Source of the DNA: Gymnorhina tibicen
Taxonomy: Eukaryota > Chordata > Aves > Passeriformes > Artamidae
NCBI GenBank assembly: GCA_013399875.1
Contig: VXAZ01007509.1
Span: forward strand, 444,351 to 508,350
Direction: 5' to 3'
Length of the DNA: 64,000 bases
Below are positions 1-12,341 of the stretch, piece by piece. The translations under genes were made by a program, and so were the position numbers. Every line of letters starts with the position of its first letter. The first letter of the stretch is position 1. Under the pieces are notes generated by a model. The model was given only the letters and a program-made list of their open reading frames with translations. It was not told where the DNA came from and ran no database searches.

Positions 1-1328
1 GACACAAGACAAAACATCTCCCGTAACTGTTACACACTAAATCAGTTCATTTTCTGTTGGAGGTTCATTTGCTTCATTCAATGGCGTGTTGGTTTCCTTA
101 ATTAAATCTCAGATTTCATGTCAGTGGGGTCTAGGAGGAGATATTTGCTATTAGTGTCTCTATCATTTTCCTCTTTTGGCACATTCTAATTATATCTATC
201 CTGCTGCTTTCTTCTAAAAATAAAATAAAAATAGAGCTCAAAATCCTCATTCTACGGTATTATTATTACTACCAGATACACAAACTGCTGGCAATTGCTT
301 ATGTTTTATGAGTAATTTTGAACTCCTGAACAGAACAAATGGTGCCAAAGAAATGAAACAGGAAGCAACACAAATAGCTCGGTGATCTGGGCAGTCAACT
401 CCACCTTGCTAACAGACAAAGTGACTAAAGGCTTATTAACTAAATGTCTGAGTAATTCTATTAATCATAAATTGCAGTAAGAGTGTTATTACTATGAGCA
501 GTATAATATTATAAAACTCCAGTGAGTATCTGGACTGCTGGCAACTTTTTAAAAGGCATCAGAAGAGGGCTATGACACTTAAGCCAGTTTAAAACCTCAG
601 ATCAGGCAATGCTGTTGCATGTATACTAAAAGTTCACTTGCTTTCTTCTTGCATGCTTTCTCCAAAGCTGTCTTGATGTGAAGAAATTTAGCTGTATAAA
701 ACCAACCAAACAACAGGTATAAAGCAACTTGGGAAAATGAAAAATATTTTGAGTACCAAGAGAAAATGTACTCCTAAAACTCTGTACGGGACAATCAGGA
801 ACTGGATCCTTCTGCTCATGGGGAATGAAGGTGAAAACAAGGTAAAAGGTAGGGAAGGAAAAGCTACAGAATGGGCTCAGTCTGTGATGCCATTAGAAAT
901 CAGGGATGGTTTTGCTTCTGTGTTGTCTATACAGCAATTACTGGCCTCTGTGTTAAATTTGATAGTGTATCTTAATGTTGTAAAAAGATCAACAAAAATG
1001 AAACTTTTGGACAATCCTAACATTTTCATAGTTCATTTTTTGTATGATGACCTCAAGTCACACTTGTGGTCCATAGGCATCCTATGGGCATAAAATTATT
1101 CCGAATATTCACTGTGCACTTGTGGCACAGTTGCTAAAGAAGGCATTGCAGAGTTTAGAGCAAATCTAATATCTGACTGCACGCAAACTTCATCAACAGA
1201 ATTTACAATCGCGCTTGTGTTACTGGAATGAAGGACTGATTTTTTGTGAGTTGGAAGATGGCTTCCTAATCCTTATTGCCTTGAAAGGCTGTATTGTTGT
1301 TTTCATCACTTGACCCATTACTCTTTTC

Positions 1329-1346
1329 ATAATTTAATTAAATTAT
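1329..1346. repeat. 18-bp perfect AT-only palindrome
   Basis: The sequence is its own reverse complement over 18 bases (nine base pairs each side of an AATT centre) with the core TTTAATTAAA. It consists only of A and T. The same ten-base core recurs in the 20-bp palindrome at 43402-43421. It could extrude a cruciform or bind a homeodomain dimer, but AT-rich sequence makes such palindromes less rare than a uniform-base model suggests. Confidence 0.8.
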
Positions 1347-2157
1347 AAACTCTCTTGCTGATGCCGCTTGCTTGGATATTTTCCCATCCTTCTTTGTATG
1401 AACTCCTGTTCACCTACTGCTTTTTCAATTTTCTAATCTGCCTTGCCAGTAACATCACTGCTGGAAGTTAGAAGCTGACACATGAATCCACTTAAATTAA
1501 GGTCTGGGTCTATTTTTTGATCTGATACATATTGAAAAAAGAAAGCCTTATGAAATCGTACCATTTCCTCTACTTTAAGCAAGTGCAAGAAGAATAAATA
1601 CTTGTCTGTTCTCCCTTGATGTGTAGGAGGTGACCTGGCCTGCATTGTAAATGAGTAGAGTAGATAGGCTTTTGGAGGTATGCTGTAAAACAGTCACAAC
1701 TCTCCTCAACAGGAACACACTTTTCTACTTCTTTCAGAAAAATCAGAATAATTTTTGCAGATTAAAACCAGCTCAGCAACTTTCCACTGACATGCCATGG
1801 AAAATGTTTGCAACTTTTTTTTTTCATTTTTAAGCCTGTTCAATATGTTATGTTCTCAAGATCCCCTCAAAAGAAGAGAGAAATCCATCCCCAAAGCCTT
1901 AGCTGGTACTCTTTCCACAGCACGAGAACTTCAGTAAAGCTGATATTTGTCAGTGCAGCAGAAAGCCTTGCTTCTTGCAGAGCTCTGGGTGCACGCACTG
2001 GCAGAGCCAAGGCAAATGAAATAATTTGGGTTGTGTTTGTGTGTTCCAGTGCTACCATGCTGACAACATGCATGCTCTGCAGTGCTCACTACAAATTATC
2101 AAAAAAGGAAAAAGTTTGTAAATGGAAGTGCTTTGTCCATCACTGAATTCCTACTTG

Positions 2158-2181
2158 CTTTAGACCTAAGCAGGTCTAAAG
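2158..2181. repeat. Inverted repeat, perfect 10-bp stem with 4-nt loop
   Basis: The left arm CTTTAGACCT is followed by AAGC and then the exact reverse complement AGGTCTAAAG. A transcript from either strand would form a compact hairpin. It is much shorter than a microRNA precursor, and no flanking pairing extends the stem beyond one possible wobble pair. Confidence 0.8.
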
Positions 2182-3894
2182 TCTCATCTGTGTTCATTTC
2201 ACTGTATTGCTGAAGGGGAGACACGTTCTCTGTTTTTCATGCGTATATGTAAGAATTTCCCTTGCCGAACTGGCAGGTGTGCAAGGGTGCATCGAAATAA
2301 TTTTCTGCAGTTAGAATTATTAGATATGGTCCACCTGCACCACTGCTCTTTGTACAGGTAGAAAGTTTATTCCCTTAAAACTTTGGTTGAAGTCAAATGC
2401 TTCCGTTATTACCTGTGATCATCCAGGTTGTACTTCTGTGTCATTACTCTCTCATCCAGTTTTACGTTTTCCTGCTGAGAACAGCACCTTCTGTACCATT
2501 GGTGTTACACATAGCAGAAGCCTTTTGAAACCAAACTGATTACTGTGATCAATGCCAATCTGTTAACACTGAATGTCAGAGAATTTTAAATGAGGGTGTT
2601 TGCAAATCAGGTAAGGGAATATTACTTTTTCCTATAAACATTCTACTCGCACTGAAATGTCTTCATTGACTGCCTAGCCCTCTTGTGAATTCCTTGAATG
2701 AAAATGTAATAGGTATTTTCCTTCTAACGTGCAATTACTTTTCAAGTCTGGAATCAGGCCCTGTAAGTGTTCAATATAAGATATTCAGTCTCTTTGCATC
2801 ACAGTCCCCTTACTATCATTACCTCATTTAACACAGTACTGTATTTCCAAGATGGCATTTTCTCGTATAATCACATTCATCACTACAGCATGCATTGAGA
2901 TAATTATTTAATTAGCAAGGTCATTTATAATTAATTTTTCTACCTATAGTTGTATTGTTATTTGTGCTGCTGTTTCCTTCATGAACAGACCTCATAATCC
3001 TAGAAGATGTATGCCCACGTAAACAAAAAATCTGTACTCAAGTACCAATAATCTGGTGAAAGGAGTTTAGCCTTGAATAGTGGTAAAACACAGTAATTGA
3101 AAGGTATAGGTTGCAGAAGGAAGAGAAGAAAAGATGGCAAATTTTATACAATAATCCATACTGTCATTTTACCATTTGCTCTGCAGGGTGTTAATGCACA
3201 AAACACAGCAGAAAACTGCCCTTTTTCTCTGCTCTTTTGTTGTGGACAGTTATTTTGTTGGCTTGTGGTTCGGATAGCTGTGATGTCACGACCTATCTAC
3301 ATTCAGTACTTCCTACCTGATTCAAGCCTGCTGACAGTTAGGAAATACATCAGTCACTGGAGGTTTTCCTGCAGTGGGATTCTTCTATCTGCCCTCCTGT
3401 CCATGCACGCACCAGCTCAGACAGCTTTCCAGAGGTCCCCACCTGTGGCAGATCTCTTTTACAGCTGTGAGTGAAAATACCAGATCCGTGAGTAAAGCAA
3501 CACAAATAAAAACATTCTTAATTCCCTTGGATTAGAAATTTGCATCTGGCCACTCTATTCAAGGTCATCCTTTCCCTGTGTCTTGCCTCTCTGACATTAA
3601 AGATTGCACAAAACTTGTACCACTTTCCTCCCTCATGCTTTCCCTAGCCCAGTTTCTGGCACAGGGGTGTCTGTGTCAGGACCTGACCTCAGGACCCCAC
3701 AGGAGAGCAAGGGCTGATGCTTGTGCACAGACTCTGCTCTCCACCTTCTGATTCCCAGGGCTTGCAAGTAGAGTCTGGAAGCTTCTAACATTTGGTTCAG
3801 GTATTTTAAAATGGGTCTGATGTTTTGGTTTAGTATAACAGCCATAGGTCTCCTATGCACACAGACTGTCTCAAAAATCAATAAGAAAGTAAGG

Positions 3895-3925
3895 ATCAAA
3901 TCAAATCAAATCAAAACAAATCAAA
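3895..3925 (+). repeat. (ATCAA)6 pentanucleotide microsatellite
   Basis: Six consecutive five-base ATCAA units are present, the fifth altered to AACAA. No ORF depends on it. It is a short simple repeat likely to be length-polymorphic. Confidence 0.85.
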
Positions 3926-5220
3926 GGCCTGCCTTGCCCAGGATCTCGCCTTTGACGGCCATCAGTAGAAGGTGTGTAGGGAAAGTATAAGAACAAAATA
4001 AGTATGAAGTGGTATATCCCCTGATGTTCTCCTAGCTTCCAATGATTTGTTGTTCTTAAAGGAGAGGTTGCATTTTTACATTTAATAAACCCTGAGAGAA
4101 TTTTCTTAACTATGTCCAGTTGTTTTCAAACCTATATAAACTTCGATTGCCCACAGCATCCTGTGTCAAGGAAAGCCAAAGCTCAGCTATGTGGAATGTG
4201 AAAAAATATTCCTTTTTTTTGTTTTGGAAGCTCTGACTTTACTTGACACCTTTCAGTTCCTGCAGTGGAAGAGCCTTTCCAACCATCATCCTGAGCTCAG
4301 TGTCCTTTGTGATGTCTGTTTTAAAGTCATCACTCATTCTTTTTTCAGGTATAAGAGTGCTTCTAGACTATTTGGGTCTTGTGCTGAAGCCACTCCTCAC
4401 TGCTAATCATCTTTATTCCTCCCCTCCGTGTCTTTTCTGACATAAAAAGGCCAGAACAAAGAAAAAGGCCTCAGCAGAACAGTACTGAGCACTAAGATGA
4501 TCATTTCACATATCTATTTATTACAAGACAAATACTTTATCCCTCAGTGTTAGCAGCAGCTTGGAGCATATCCTAGTAGGTGTAAGGAATGCAGTTTGCA
4601 TTTATCTGTGTTGAATTCCACCTGCCAGTTACTATGACAAGGTGTTCCTGCAGTTTTGCAGCAATTTAATAATAATAACTTTTAGCACCAATTTGAAGCA
4701 AATAATCTGCTGCATGCTATGCAAAGAAGGATCCTAGTGTAGTAACATCCCCAAGCTGCTGCAGTGGAAATGTAATTTTGCACTTGTCTTCTTAAAGAGG
4801 ACGTTTGGCCCTTATGACTAAATAATCTCTTGCCCTACATATTCCCTGGCAAGGTGCCTCTTTCTAACATGTTTGAAAAATGATTTATTTTGCATGTCCA
4901 TGCCTTTTGCAAGTAGTTTCTCAAAATTCATGCCTTTGGGTGAATTCCATTTAACCTTCCAGATCTAATGATCTTTTCCTAGAGAGATCTTCTGATCTCT
5001 GAGATCTTCCTCAATCAGTTGCCATCATACCTGCTTTCTTCGGGTTTTTATGATTTTTTAAGAATGTGGTATGTATTTGCTCTGTGCCTTCAATACACAA
5101 TTATTGTGGCATAACCCAGCAGGCAGCTAAGCACCACACAGCCTTTCACTCACTCCCTTCAGTGGGGTGGGGGACAGAATGGGAAAAAAAGGTAAAACTC
5201 GTGGGTTGAGATAAAGACAG

Positions 5221-5226
5221 TTTAAT
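5221..5226 (-). terminator. LTR polyadenylation signal (ATTAAA)
   Basis: The minus strand reads ATTAAA, a common variant of AATAAA, about 150 bases downstream of the LTR TATA box. Its position between the inferred start site and the U5 end fits the R region of the LTR. Confidence 0.5.
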
Positions 5227-5370
5227 ATGACAGAAAAGGAATGGAAAATAATGATAGAAGAATACGCAAAACAAGTGCAAAATTGCACAGCACAGTTGTT
5301 GTTCATCAGCTGATCGATGCCCAGCCAGTCCCTGAGCAGGAGCAGCCACTCCTGGGCCAGCAACCCCAAG

Positions 5371-5380
5371 CTTTATATGC
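5371..5380 (-). promoter_or_regulatory. LTR TATA box
   Basis: On the minus strand this reads GCATATAAAG, placed in the middle of the LTR as expected for the U3 promoter. Transcription would start roughly 25-30 bases further along the minus strand, near 5345. Whether the promoter still works cannot be judged from sequence. Confidence 0.6.
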
Positions 5381-5648
5381 TGAGCATGATGCCAGACAGT
5401 ATGGAATATCCCTTTGGCCAGTAAGGGTCAGCTATCCTGCTTGTGTCCCCTCCCAACTTCTTGTGCAACCCCAGACTCCTCACTCACATTATGAGAAGCT
5501 GAAATTTCCCTGATTCTGTGCAAGTACTGCTCAGCAACAACTAAAACATCAGTGTGTTATCAACATTATTCTCATCCTAAATCCAAAACACAGCACTGTA
5601 CCAGCTACTAGGAAGAAAATTAACTCCATCCCAGCCAAAACGAGGACA

Positions 5649-8224
5649 ACTATCTGGATTATCTGCATGCCATCTGCAAAGACTTTACTCTTCAAAAGTT
5701 GGAGATTTCCTTTTTTATGTAATCCTACATGTTTTTAAACATATTTTTATATGATTACCTTTTGAAATTAGGCACAATGGCATAGATATTCAGTGGTTTT
5801 ATTGGTTCTGCTAGGATGTTGGATGTGAGCCTAATTTGGTCCCTGTTATTGAGTGCCTGTTCCACAACAGCATTTATGAATCAAGTCCAGTATTGCTCAG
5901 GGCAAAGTAAAGTGCTGATCATTCCATCTGAGGTTCCCTGAGTCCTTGTTCCAGGAGGAAGTAACTAAGAATAACTAAATGCTTAACTCTGACGTCGCAT
6001 CCCAGCACAACATTAGCCAGCGCACCCAGGAGTGTTCTCAGTGTCCTGCCACAGCCATGTTTCCTGTTCTGGCATCCTCATCTCCACCAGCACGTCCGTC
6101 ACAGGCACTGCTGCGTTCCGGTGGATCACGGGGTCGTATAGGTATCGTATGGGGGACAGAGAGGAAGGGCAGGCACATTAACCATTGCCAAAAGTAATGC
6201 AAATGACAAGAGGACAAAAATATTGCTAGTTTGCTTAGAAAAGTCAATGAAATTTCAAGTCTTGGAACAGGCAGACTTCGATGAGCATAAAAATACAGAG
6301 CTTGTGTTTGCACAAACACTAAAGAAGTTCAAATACCTGTGAGGGTCTTGCCTGCTGTAAGTAGCTAATTTTTAGGCAGCTTTGAATATATCACCTGAGG
6401 GACTGTATCCATGTTTTTGCACTGCATTACCCTTCAAAGAGATGCAAAAATTGTTCATTAAGGTGGTCTTATTACTGTAGTGGGACTCTCAGAGTCTGAT
6501 ATTCTTTAATGAAACTAAAATAATTCATGCACAAGCCGGACTACCCAGCCAGTGAAGGTAAGGATAGCTGAATGGAATGAAAGGGTATTTAAAGAAATGG
6601 TACAACAAAAAGAGGGATAAACATAAATAAGTCATTTGTCCTGCTAGTCTTGAAACATTCATGCCTTTGTTCAGAATGAAAAAGTTGCCCAAGACAAGTA
6701 GGCTATTGTCCTGAAAAATACTGGCTGCCTGATGATTTTGGAAAAAAATATGCCATGTTCACAAATACCTCCCCTGACCTGTTTATTAAAAAGGACAATA
6801 AATGACTGAGCAGTAAATATTCAGAGCCTGGGAGATTTTATCAGGCATAATGTTTCTGAAAAAAATTGTATGATACAGTTGGCTGTGGGAAGAACTACAA
6901 GTTCAGATCTTTCTCAGGTCAGCTGATTCTGTTCATTTTCTAATTCCATGTACAGTTGCTATTTAACATTTTGCCAATCTTCTGGGAAAGTTTGTCGAAC
7001 AAAGGTTTTGAACGTGACTTGCACAGATTGCTGACTGCCTTTCACAGCCTGGACATTTTATGAAGTCCTTCACGGGTGACCGTGTTTTGTTTTATTTTTA
7101 AATGTATTCCATAAAGGAAGAATTCTGAACTAAGCCACTGTGATTGCACTTAATCAACTTGCAAACAAAACACAGAAAAGAATTCATTATATTACTATAG
7201 TGAATTCCTCCTATTTAAGGATAATGTCATTATGAATAGAGCTTATTGGAACAAAAATGCCTGAATTTATTTATAGATCTTATGTACAAATGAAAGGAGC
7301 AAAGTAGCTTAAAAACAGCCAATACACTTGCTGTGATGTTGGCTTTCCTAAAAGTTAGCTGCAGCAGGGGCAAGTCACCAAGGGTGAGACTTTGTGCTCA
7401 GCATTGGGCTCTACCTGCTGCTCTTGAAGTTTGAAGGAAATCTTCATTTACATCACAGGAAACAGAATCATGCCAGCACTAAGCTCTTCAGAAAATATGT
7501 ACTTCTAACAAATGCAGAAGGCTGCAGCTAATGTGACTCCAGTGTTTCATCAGCACTAGGAAGCAGCATCTGAAAATGCTAAGCATTTCATCCTTGGAAC
7601 TATAGAAATGTTTTAGAAACCATTATCAGGAGTTCAGGGAGGTTGATTCCAGAAGGAAAATAAATAACCTCTAAATAATGTCTTCTCCCTGTGTCACGTT
7701 CCTTAAAGGTACTTCTCTAAAAAACCCCAATATAATAACAAAATATGTTATTAAGCTAAGATTCTTTTTATCTGCCTGGGAAAAAGTAGCAGCTTAAATA
7801 AATTACAAAGAGAATTTTTTAGACCGTATTTAATCCAGTGGAAGAAAGATGAGCCACTTAGTGGTTTCAAATATTTTATACCACTGTGGTAATTTCTGGT
7901 GCCAGCATCCTACCAGCATCTGTACTGTTTTTCAGAAAGGAATGCTACAGGCACTGTATATGCTACCAAACATTCACAGCTTACAAATGAAGGTACTCTT
8001 GCTTCACTGCACTGATGTTAGTCAAGAAGAGCCCCACAGGAGCCAGTTGAGTTACCTCAGCAGATGAGAAGAGTTAGATCAGAGTCAGGCTTTGTATCAC
8101 AATATGTAATTCATTCATTTCTTGAAAAGAACTAGTACCCTGATTCCATCTCTTTCATAATCAGGGACTTAGCCATTTCCTGGCCCTAACCTCAGATATA
8201 TATCATGTCAATTTATTGGAAGAA
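5649..8224. other. Unique non-coding sequence
   Basis: No gene or clear repeat is seen. A local cluster of CpG dinucleotides near 5985-6150 includes a CRE-like TGACGTCG at 5990-5997 and a short tandem of TCGTATAGG and TCGTATGGG (6134-6153). These are motif-level observations without other support. Confidence 0.6.
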
Positions 8225-8335
8225 CTGCACAGATTGACTTCTGGAAACTTTTGTTGTTGATGTTGTCATTTATTTATGATAATCAGCACACACAGTGTGC
8301 TAGTCCCTGTCCCAAAGAGCTTACCTAAAGAGCTT
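8225..8335 (+). repeat. Ancient MIR-like repeat remnant
   Basis: The stretch with ATTTATTTATGATAATCAG, then GTGTGCTAG, then GTCCCTGTCCCAAAGAGC resembles an old amniote interspersed repeat common in turtles and crocodilians, in which the same words appear in the same order. The remnant is heavily diverged and short. It also contains a small inverted repeat, AGCACAC-ACA-GTGTGCT, at 8286-8302. Confidence 0.4.
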
Positions 8336-8339
8336 TGTC

Positions 8340-11300
8340 CCTTGTCCATGGACTTCCAAGGGACATAAATTGAAGAGAGTTGCAGAGTTGCAAGATGTTT
8401 TCATTCGAGGGTCATATCCTGGCATGGAATCTATTTCAAGCTGAGCTGACTAGGAGTTTGGCTCGTTTGCACTTTGGCTGATGGTAGTGTTGCCCATCAG
8501 GTTCATGATGACAAGTGAACAGGAAATTTCAACTCTGCGTCATCAGAATGTTTCAGACTTCTCCAGGTGCAGCATGGAGCCAACCACTCTGTAGAAACCC
8601 CGAGATGTGATACACAATGAAGTCACTGTCTCCTGCTCTCCAAACAGCATCCCTGAACAGGCTGTGGTGAAACCCCCCCAGGGACACAACGGAAGCCTGA
8701 TCACTTCAGTCATTTAGAGCTGCATAGTAGGAAACATTTATGAATGTACTGTAGGGAGCAATTCTTCTTGGCAGAGTCTGTGTTAAGTGACGTAAGAGAT
8801 GGCTTTTCAGCTCTTATTTCTATGCCTTTGAGGATATAGTGTTGCTATTTGCCTTTTTAAGCAGAGGCCTGAGCTTCAGAAGGAATGGTACAAAAGAGGA
8901 GATAATCAAATAATTGATTTCCTTGCATGCTTTCTTTGTATTCAAGAAGTGTTCAAAAGTGAGATGCTGGGCTAGAGGTGAACACTGATAGAGTTACAAG
9001 GAGATGAGAAGCAAAGTGTTTGTTGGTGTGCCTTTGGGTCTGCTTTCCATATTGCCACCTTCATATTTTCTGCTACACCACCACGCACAGATGCTTTCCT
9101 TGAACAACACTGGAAGGTTTTGAATGCATGTTCGAGACTTTTATGTGCTGTGACATCTACCAAGGAACTGGCAGGTAATCATGGCTTTGCAGGTTCAAAA
9201 TGGAAATAGTGCAATTAAAAAAACTGGAAACAAAATATTTGTTACTAATCAGATGGTGTTCAATGATAGATATACAAGTGCTATAATCATGTTCGTGCTA
9301 GTTCTTGCTAATCTTCTATCAGTCTTTTTTTTAGACTTTCTTTTTTCCTCTTCAGCAAGTTTTTCATTAAGTAGATGGAGCTCTGCCAGAATCAGCTTTC
9401 GTTCATGTTATTGTAAATCATGGTTGAAACCTGTGGTATTATTCCTGTTTTCTCCACGTACAACTTAGATGAGCTTTTAGGCTGTTGCCTTAGGGCTCAA
9501 TACATCTTGATATTTTTTGAAAAACATTTGAAAATGAAAGAACAGTTCTGAGGCTTCTTTCTTTTTCTTTCTTTCTTTCATTCTCTCTCTTGCTGTCTCC
9601 ACGCCCGCTTCCCATCTGCCTCTTTCCCCTCTTTCTTGCCTACTGCCCCAGGCTCATGTCATCTTCCCTGACTTTTTAAAAATGTAATTGTGATGAGCTA
9701 GTGAGGTAATTTGGAACATCTCCCAGCACTCCAGCAATGTTGTAGTAAAAATCTGAAATACCCACAGTTCACAGTTGCTACAATGGCATACCTGCCATCT
9801 GTTTGTTCTCTCACCTGCAAGCCTGTTCACATATTAAAATTCTCTCATGTCTAAAATCATGCACACTGTTAAGCTTCCTAAAGGCATGAAATGTGAGACA
9901 CAAGTAATAGCAACCTACTTATATAGCAGCATTTGCACTAGGATTTTCTTGTTGTCTTAGGTGGAGTTCAAGTATTTGCTTTTGTATCTCCATCTTTAGG
10001 GAAAAATTACTGAATTTTTACCTTTTTGGTTGACTCAGAATCTGCAGTTAGTGCTGTTCAAGTATCTTGACTACCATTTTAAAGTGTCCCAGATATTGAT
10101 AGCTGGGCAATCTTATGCTAAAGTTGTGTTATATTAAAAGAATTCAGGAACATGGTCAGTGGAGTGCTAGGCTACTCAGTAAATTATGAAGACAGATGTG
10201 CTGTGGAAATACCTAAGTGATTATATGGAATAGATACGGTAGATGACACAACAACCCCTGACTGAAACTGGCTTCCAATCCTAAGTAGGTTTTGCAGGTG
10301 AAAAATTCCAAAATTCCAATTCAGTGTGTCATAAGCACACTAAATAATTGCTGTAGATGGCAATGCCTGCTTGGCAGCTGCTGAAGTTGCAGTCACTGGA
10401 CTTAGAACAATGATGTTCTCTAGCACTCCAAGTGGGCTTACAAAGATGAAGCACCTCCAGTATGCTCCAGGTGCTCAGTATTTAGCCTGGCACAAAGTTG
10501 CACTATTTATCAGGCACCGTGCTAACAGAGTGCCCCAAAATATTTTGTTCCTAAGAAATTATTTCTTCCCCTTTCTTTCTGCTCTCTTCACATCACCTGG
10601 ATAAACCCAGCTCCACCATACACCTCAAAATAGTTGATACAAATCTTGCTTGCAACAGGGCAGCAAAACCTTGCCAGTGTCAGAGCCTTGGAAAGCCAGG
10701 ATGGAAGATGGTGCTGAAGAGCAAGGCAGTTTCTGCTTTCGCTTCTAACGTCCTCTGGAAGCTGTACCTATCTTACTCCTCCTGGTTTCTTCCTGCATCT
10801 CTGCTCTATCTCTGACCATGGGTGGAAAAATCAGACCCTGCCTAGCACAAACTCTCATGTTTGGGAAAGCATACATCAATTTTGCCTACATTACAGACAA
10901 GTTTTGAACTGATTCTTGTTACCTAGTCAGGAGCTTCAAGTTTTAGCTCAAAAAGTATGATTTATTTCCGTTCCCTCTGCATCTTCCTCAGCAGATAGCA
11001 TTGTCCCTTAGTTCACTGTCCTTTCATAAACTGAGTATTACGTGAGATGGGAGATCACACAGTGAGTACATGCATTCCTTAAATACTAATTATTTAAAGC
11101 TGGCTTCCAGCATTTTTTTGTGCATGTAGTCTGGGGCCAAAAGACATATCTCTCCTTAATGTTTAGGAGATGCTAGATAAGGAGAAGTCGAAAAAAGCGT
11201 GCTGTGTTGAGTACTGTAATTGCTGACACATTCCTGTGGTATACTTGATCATTAGAACAGCTCTCTTAAAACAATATTTTCTTTATAGAAAGGAAGTTGG

Positions 11301-12282
11301 TAATCGAGTTGTTGTGCTTCTCTGCTTTGCATTTTCAGTTTAAATATTCAGCTGGCATTCCATGTATGGTTACTGGTTACCAGAGAGTGTTGATTCGAAT
11401 TTTCATTACCCAGCTGCAAGCTGAATTTGTTGAATGGTGCTTAAACACTTGATTGCTGCAGATTTTCATGTATGGGCCTTTTGGATTTTAGTCATGAATG
11501 TGGACAATTTTAAAATGCTGTAATCTATAATTACACTGTGATTAAAATGGCTGTGACACAGATTTGGATTTGGTCAAGTCTGTCCTCAAACCACAGTGAC
11601 CAAAATGAACTGTTTGTAGAAACTGTGCAAGGAAATACACTATGTAAAGTACAAATGTAGCCCTGAAGTATATGAGGCTAAGTGGAGTCTTGCCAAAACA
11701 TCCCATTTTACTGTCTGGGGATGAGCTAAACCTGTGCTCTTGGTGAGTTTCATGTGTTTGTGGCCAGAGTGTAAAGGGATATAGGGAAACAGTAGTCCTA
11801 CACAAGTCCTACTGTAATTCCTACAAATCCTTTCCCTCTAAGCTGATAACCCAAGTTGTTCCCACCATGGTCTTGTCACTCCCCATCATTCAGTGTCATT
11901 CTGGTAGCCCAGTCATCCTCAGTTTCAGCTGTGAAATGCCATCATCCCACTGTTGCCCTCACTGCACAACAGCATGTGAGCCTCATCTGAATCCCAGTCT
12001 CTTCTCTCTGAGCTACTCTCTCTTCTCAGGCTGCCTGTGCCTATACCACCCTTCCTCAACTTTTTTTGGTGCTTTGGAAACCATTACAGAAGCTCTTACA
12101 GAGTGTGTTGGACAGGAGAGGGTTGCGTTTCTAAGCAGGAATTTACAAAACTATTTGCTATGAGATTAATATTTTTCAACACATAAAATAAAAAGTTAGG
12201 AAGTCACCCTGATTGAAGTCCTGCTGGCTGAGTTAAACCTATGTGCCTTACTTAGTAAAAGTCACTGTCTTTTTTATTACAG
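8340..12282. other. Unique non-coding sequence upstream of the candidate exon
   Basis: No gene is recognised. Contents are AT-rich unique sequence, a pyrimidine-rich tract (listed separately) and a CRE/ATF-like TGACGTAA at 8788-8795. Open frames are below 100 codons and do not resemble known proteins. Confidence 0.6.
9553..9653 (+). repeat. Pyrimidine-rich low-complexity tract (CTTT-type)
   Basis: The segment begins with repeated CTTT units, passes into CTCTCT and continues as a C/T-rich run interrupted by few purines. It is simple-sequence DNA, probably a degenerate microsatellite. Confidence 0.75.
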
Positions 12283-12341
12283 AAATGGAAAATGAATACC
12301 ACAAGACACTGCTGGAAAATCCTGAAATAATTAATGCAGAT
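12283..12341 (+). other. Candidate internal coding exon (59 nt)
   Basis: A good acceptor (pyrimidine run TGTCTTTTTTATTACAG) is followed after 59 bases by a consensus donor (GAT then GTAAGT). Only one frame is open: two bases of a split codon, then MENEYHKTLLENPEIINAD, ending exactly on a codon boundary, so the flanking introns would be phase 2 or 1-type on entry and phase 0 on exit. The first residue of this frame is a methionine, so it could also carry a start codon if an untranslated exon lies upstream. I cannot assign the peptide to a family; it is acidic and hydrophilic. A few such acceptor-donor pairs are expected by chance in 64 kb, so this is the best exon candidate here rather than a confirmed exon. 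Confidence 0.3.

Larger units (their letters stand above)
1..5101. other. AT-rich unique non-coding sequence
   Basis: No gene is recognised here. Open frames are all at or below about 125 codons, have no domain I know and overlap on both strands, as expected by chance in AT-rich DNA. Within it I mark only an 18-bp palindrome, a hairpin-forming inverted repeat and a short pentanucleotide repeat. A homeobox-type TAATTA cluster with an adjacent AAGGTCA half-site lies near 2880-2945; it is a motif observation only. Confidence 0.7.
5102..5648 (-). mobile_element. Solo LTR of an avian endogenous retrovirus (ERVL-like), antisense
   Basis: Read on the minus strand the block starts TGTCCTCG and continues with a U3 that I recognise from a very common bird LTR family: a GGCTGGGAT-type 5' end, then a TATA box, an ATTAAA signal and a U5 ending near a GGGTTA-type motif. 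The last bases differ from the expected CACGACA end at two positions, consistent with CpG decay. Flanks read ACAAT at 5097-5101 and ACTAT at 5649-5653, a possible five-base target duplication with one mismatch; five bases would fit ERVL. There are no gag, pol or env remnants and no second LTR nearby, so it is a solo LTR left by recombination. The short open frames inside it are not genes. Family subtype is from memory; the LTR call itself is firm. Confidence 0.85.

Noticed and set aside
737..1093. 118-codon plus-strand open frame
   Set aside because: No domain, no homology I recognise, no promoter or splice context, and a length expected by chance.
5127..5513. Short frames inside the LTR
   Set aside because: They lie wholly within LTR regulatory sequence, which does not encode protein in this family.
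9805..9820. Minus-strand splice donor CAG/GTGAGA
   Set aside because: No matching acceptor with a convincing open frame was found; isolated donor matches are frequent.
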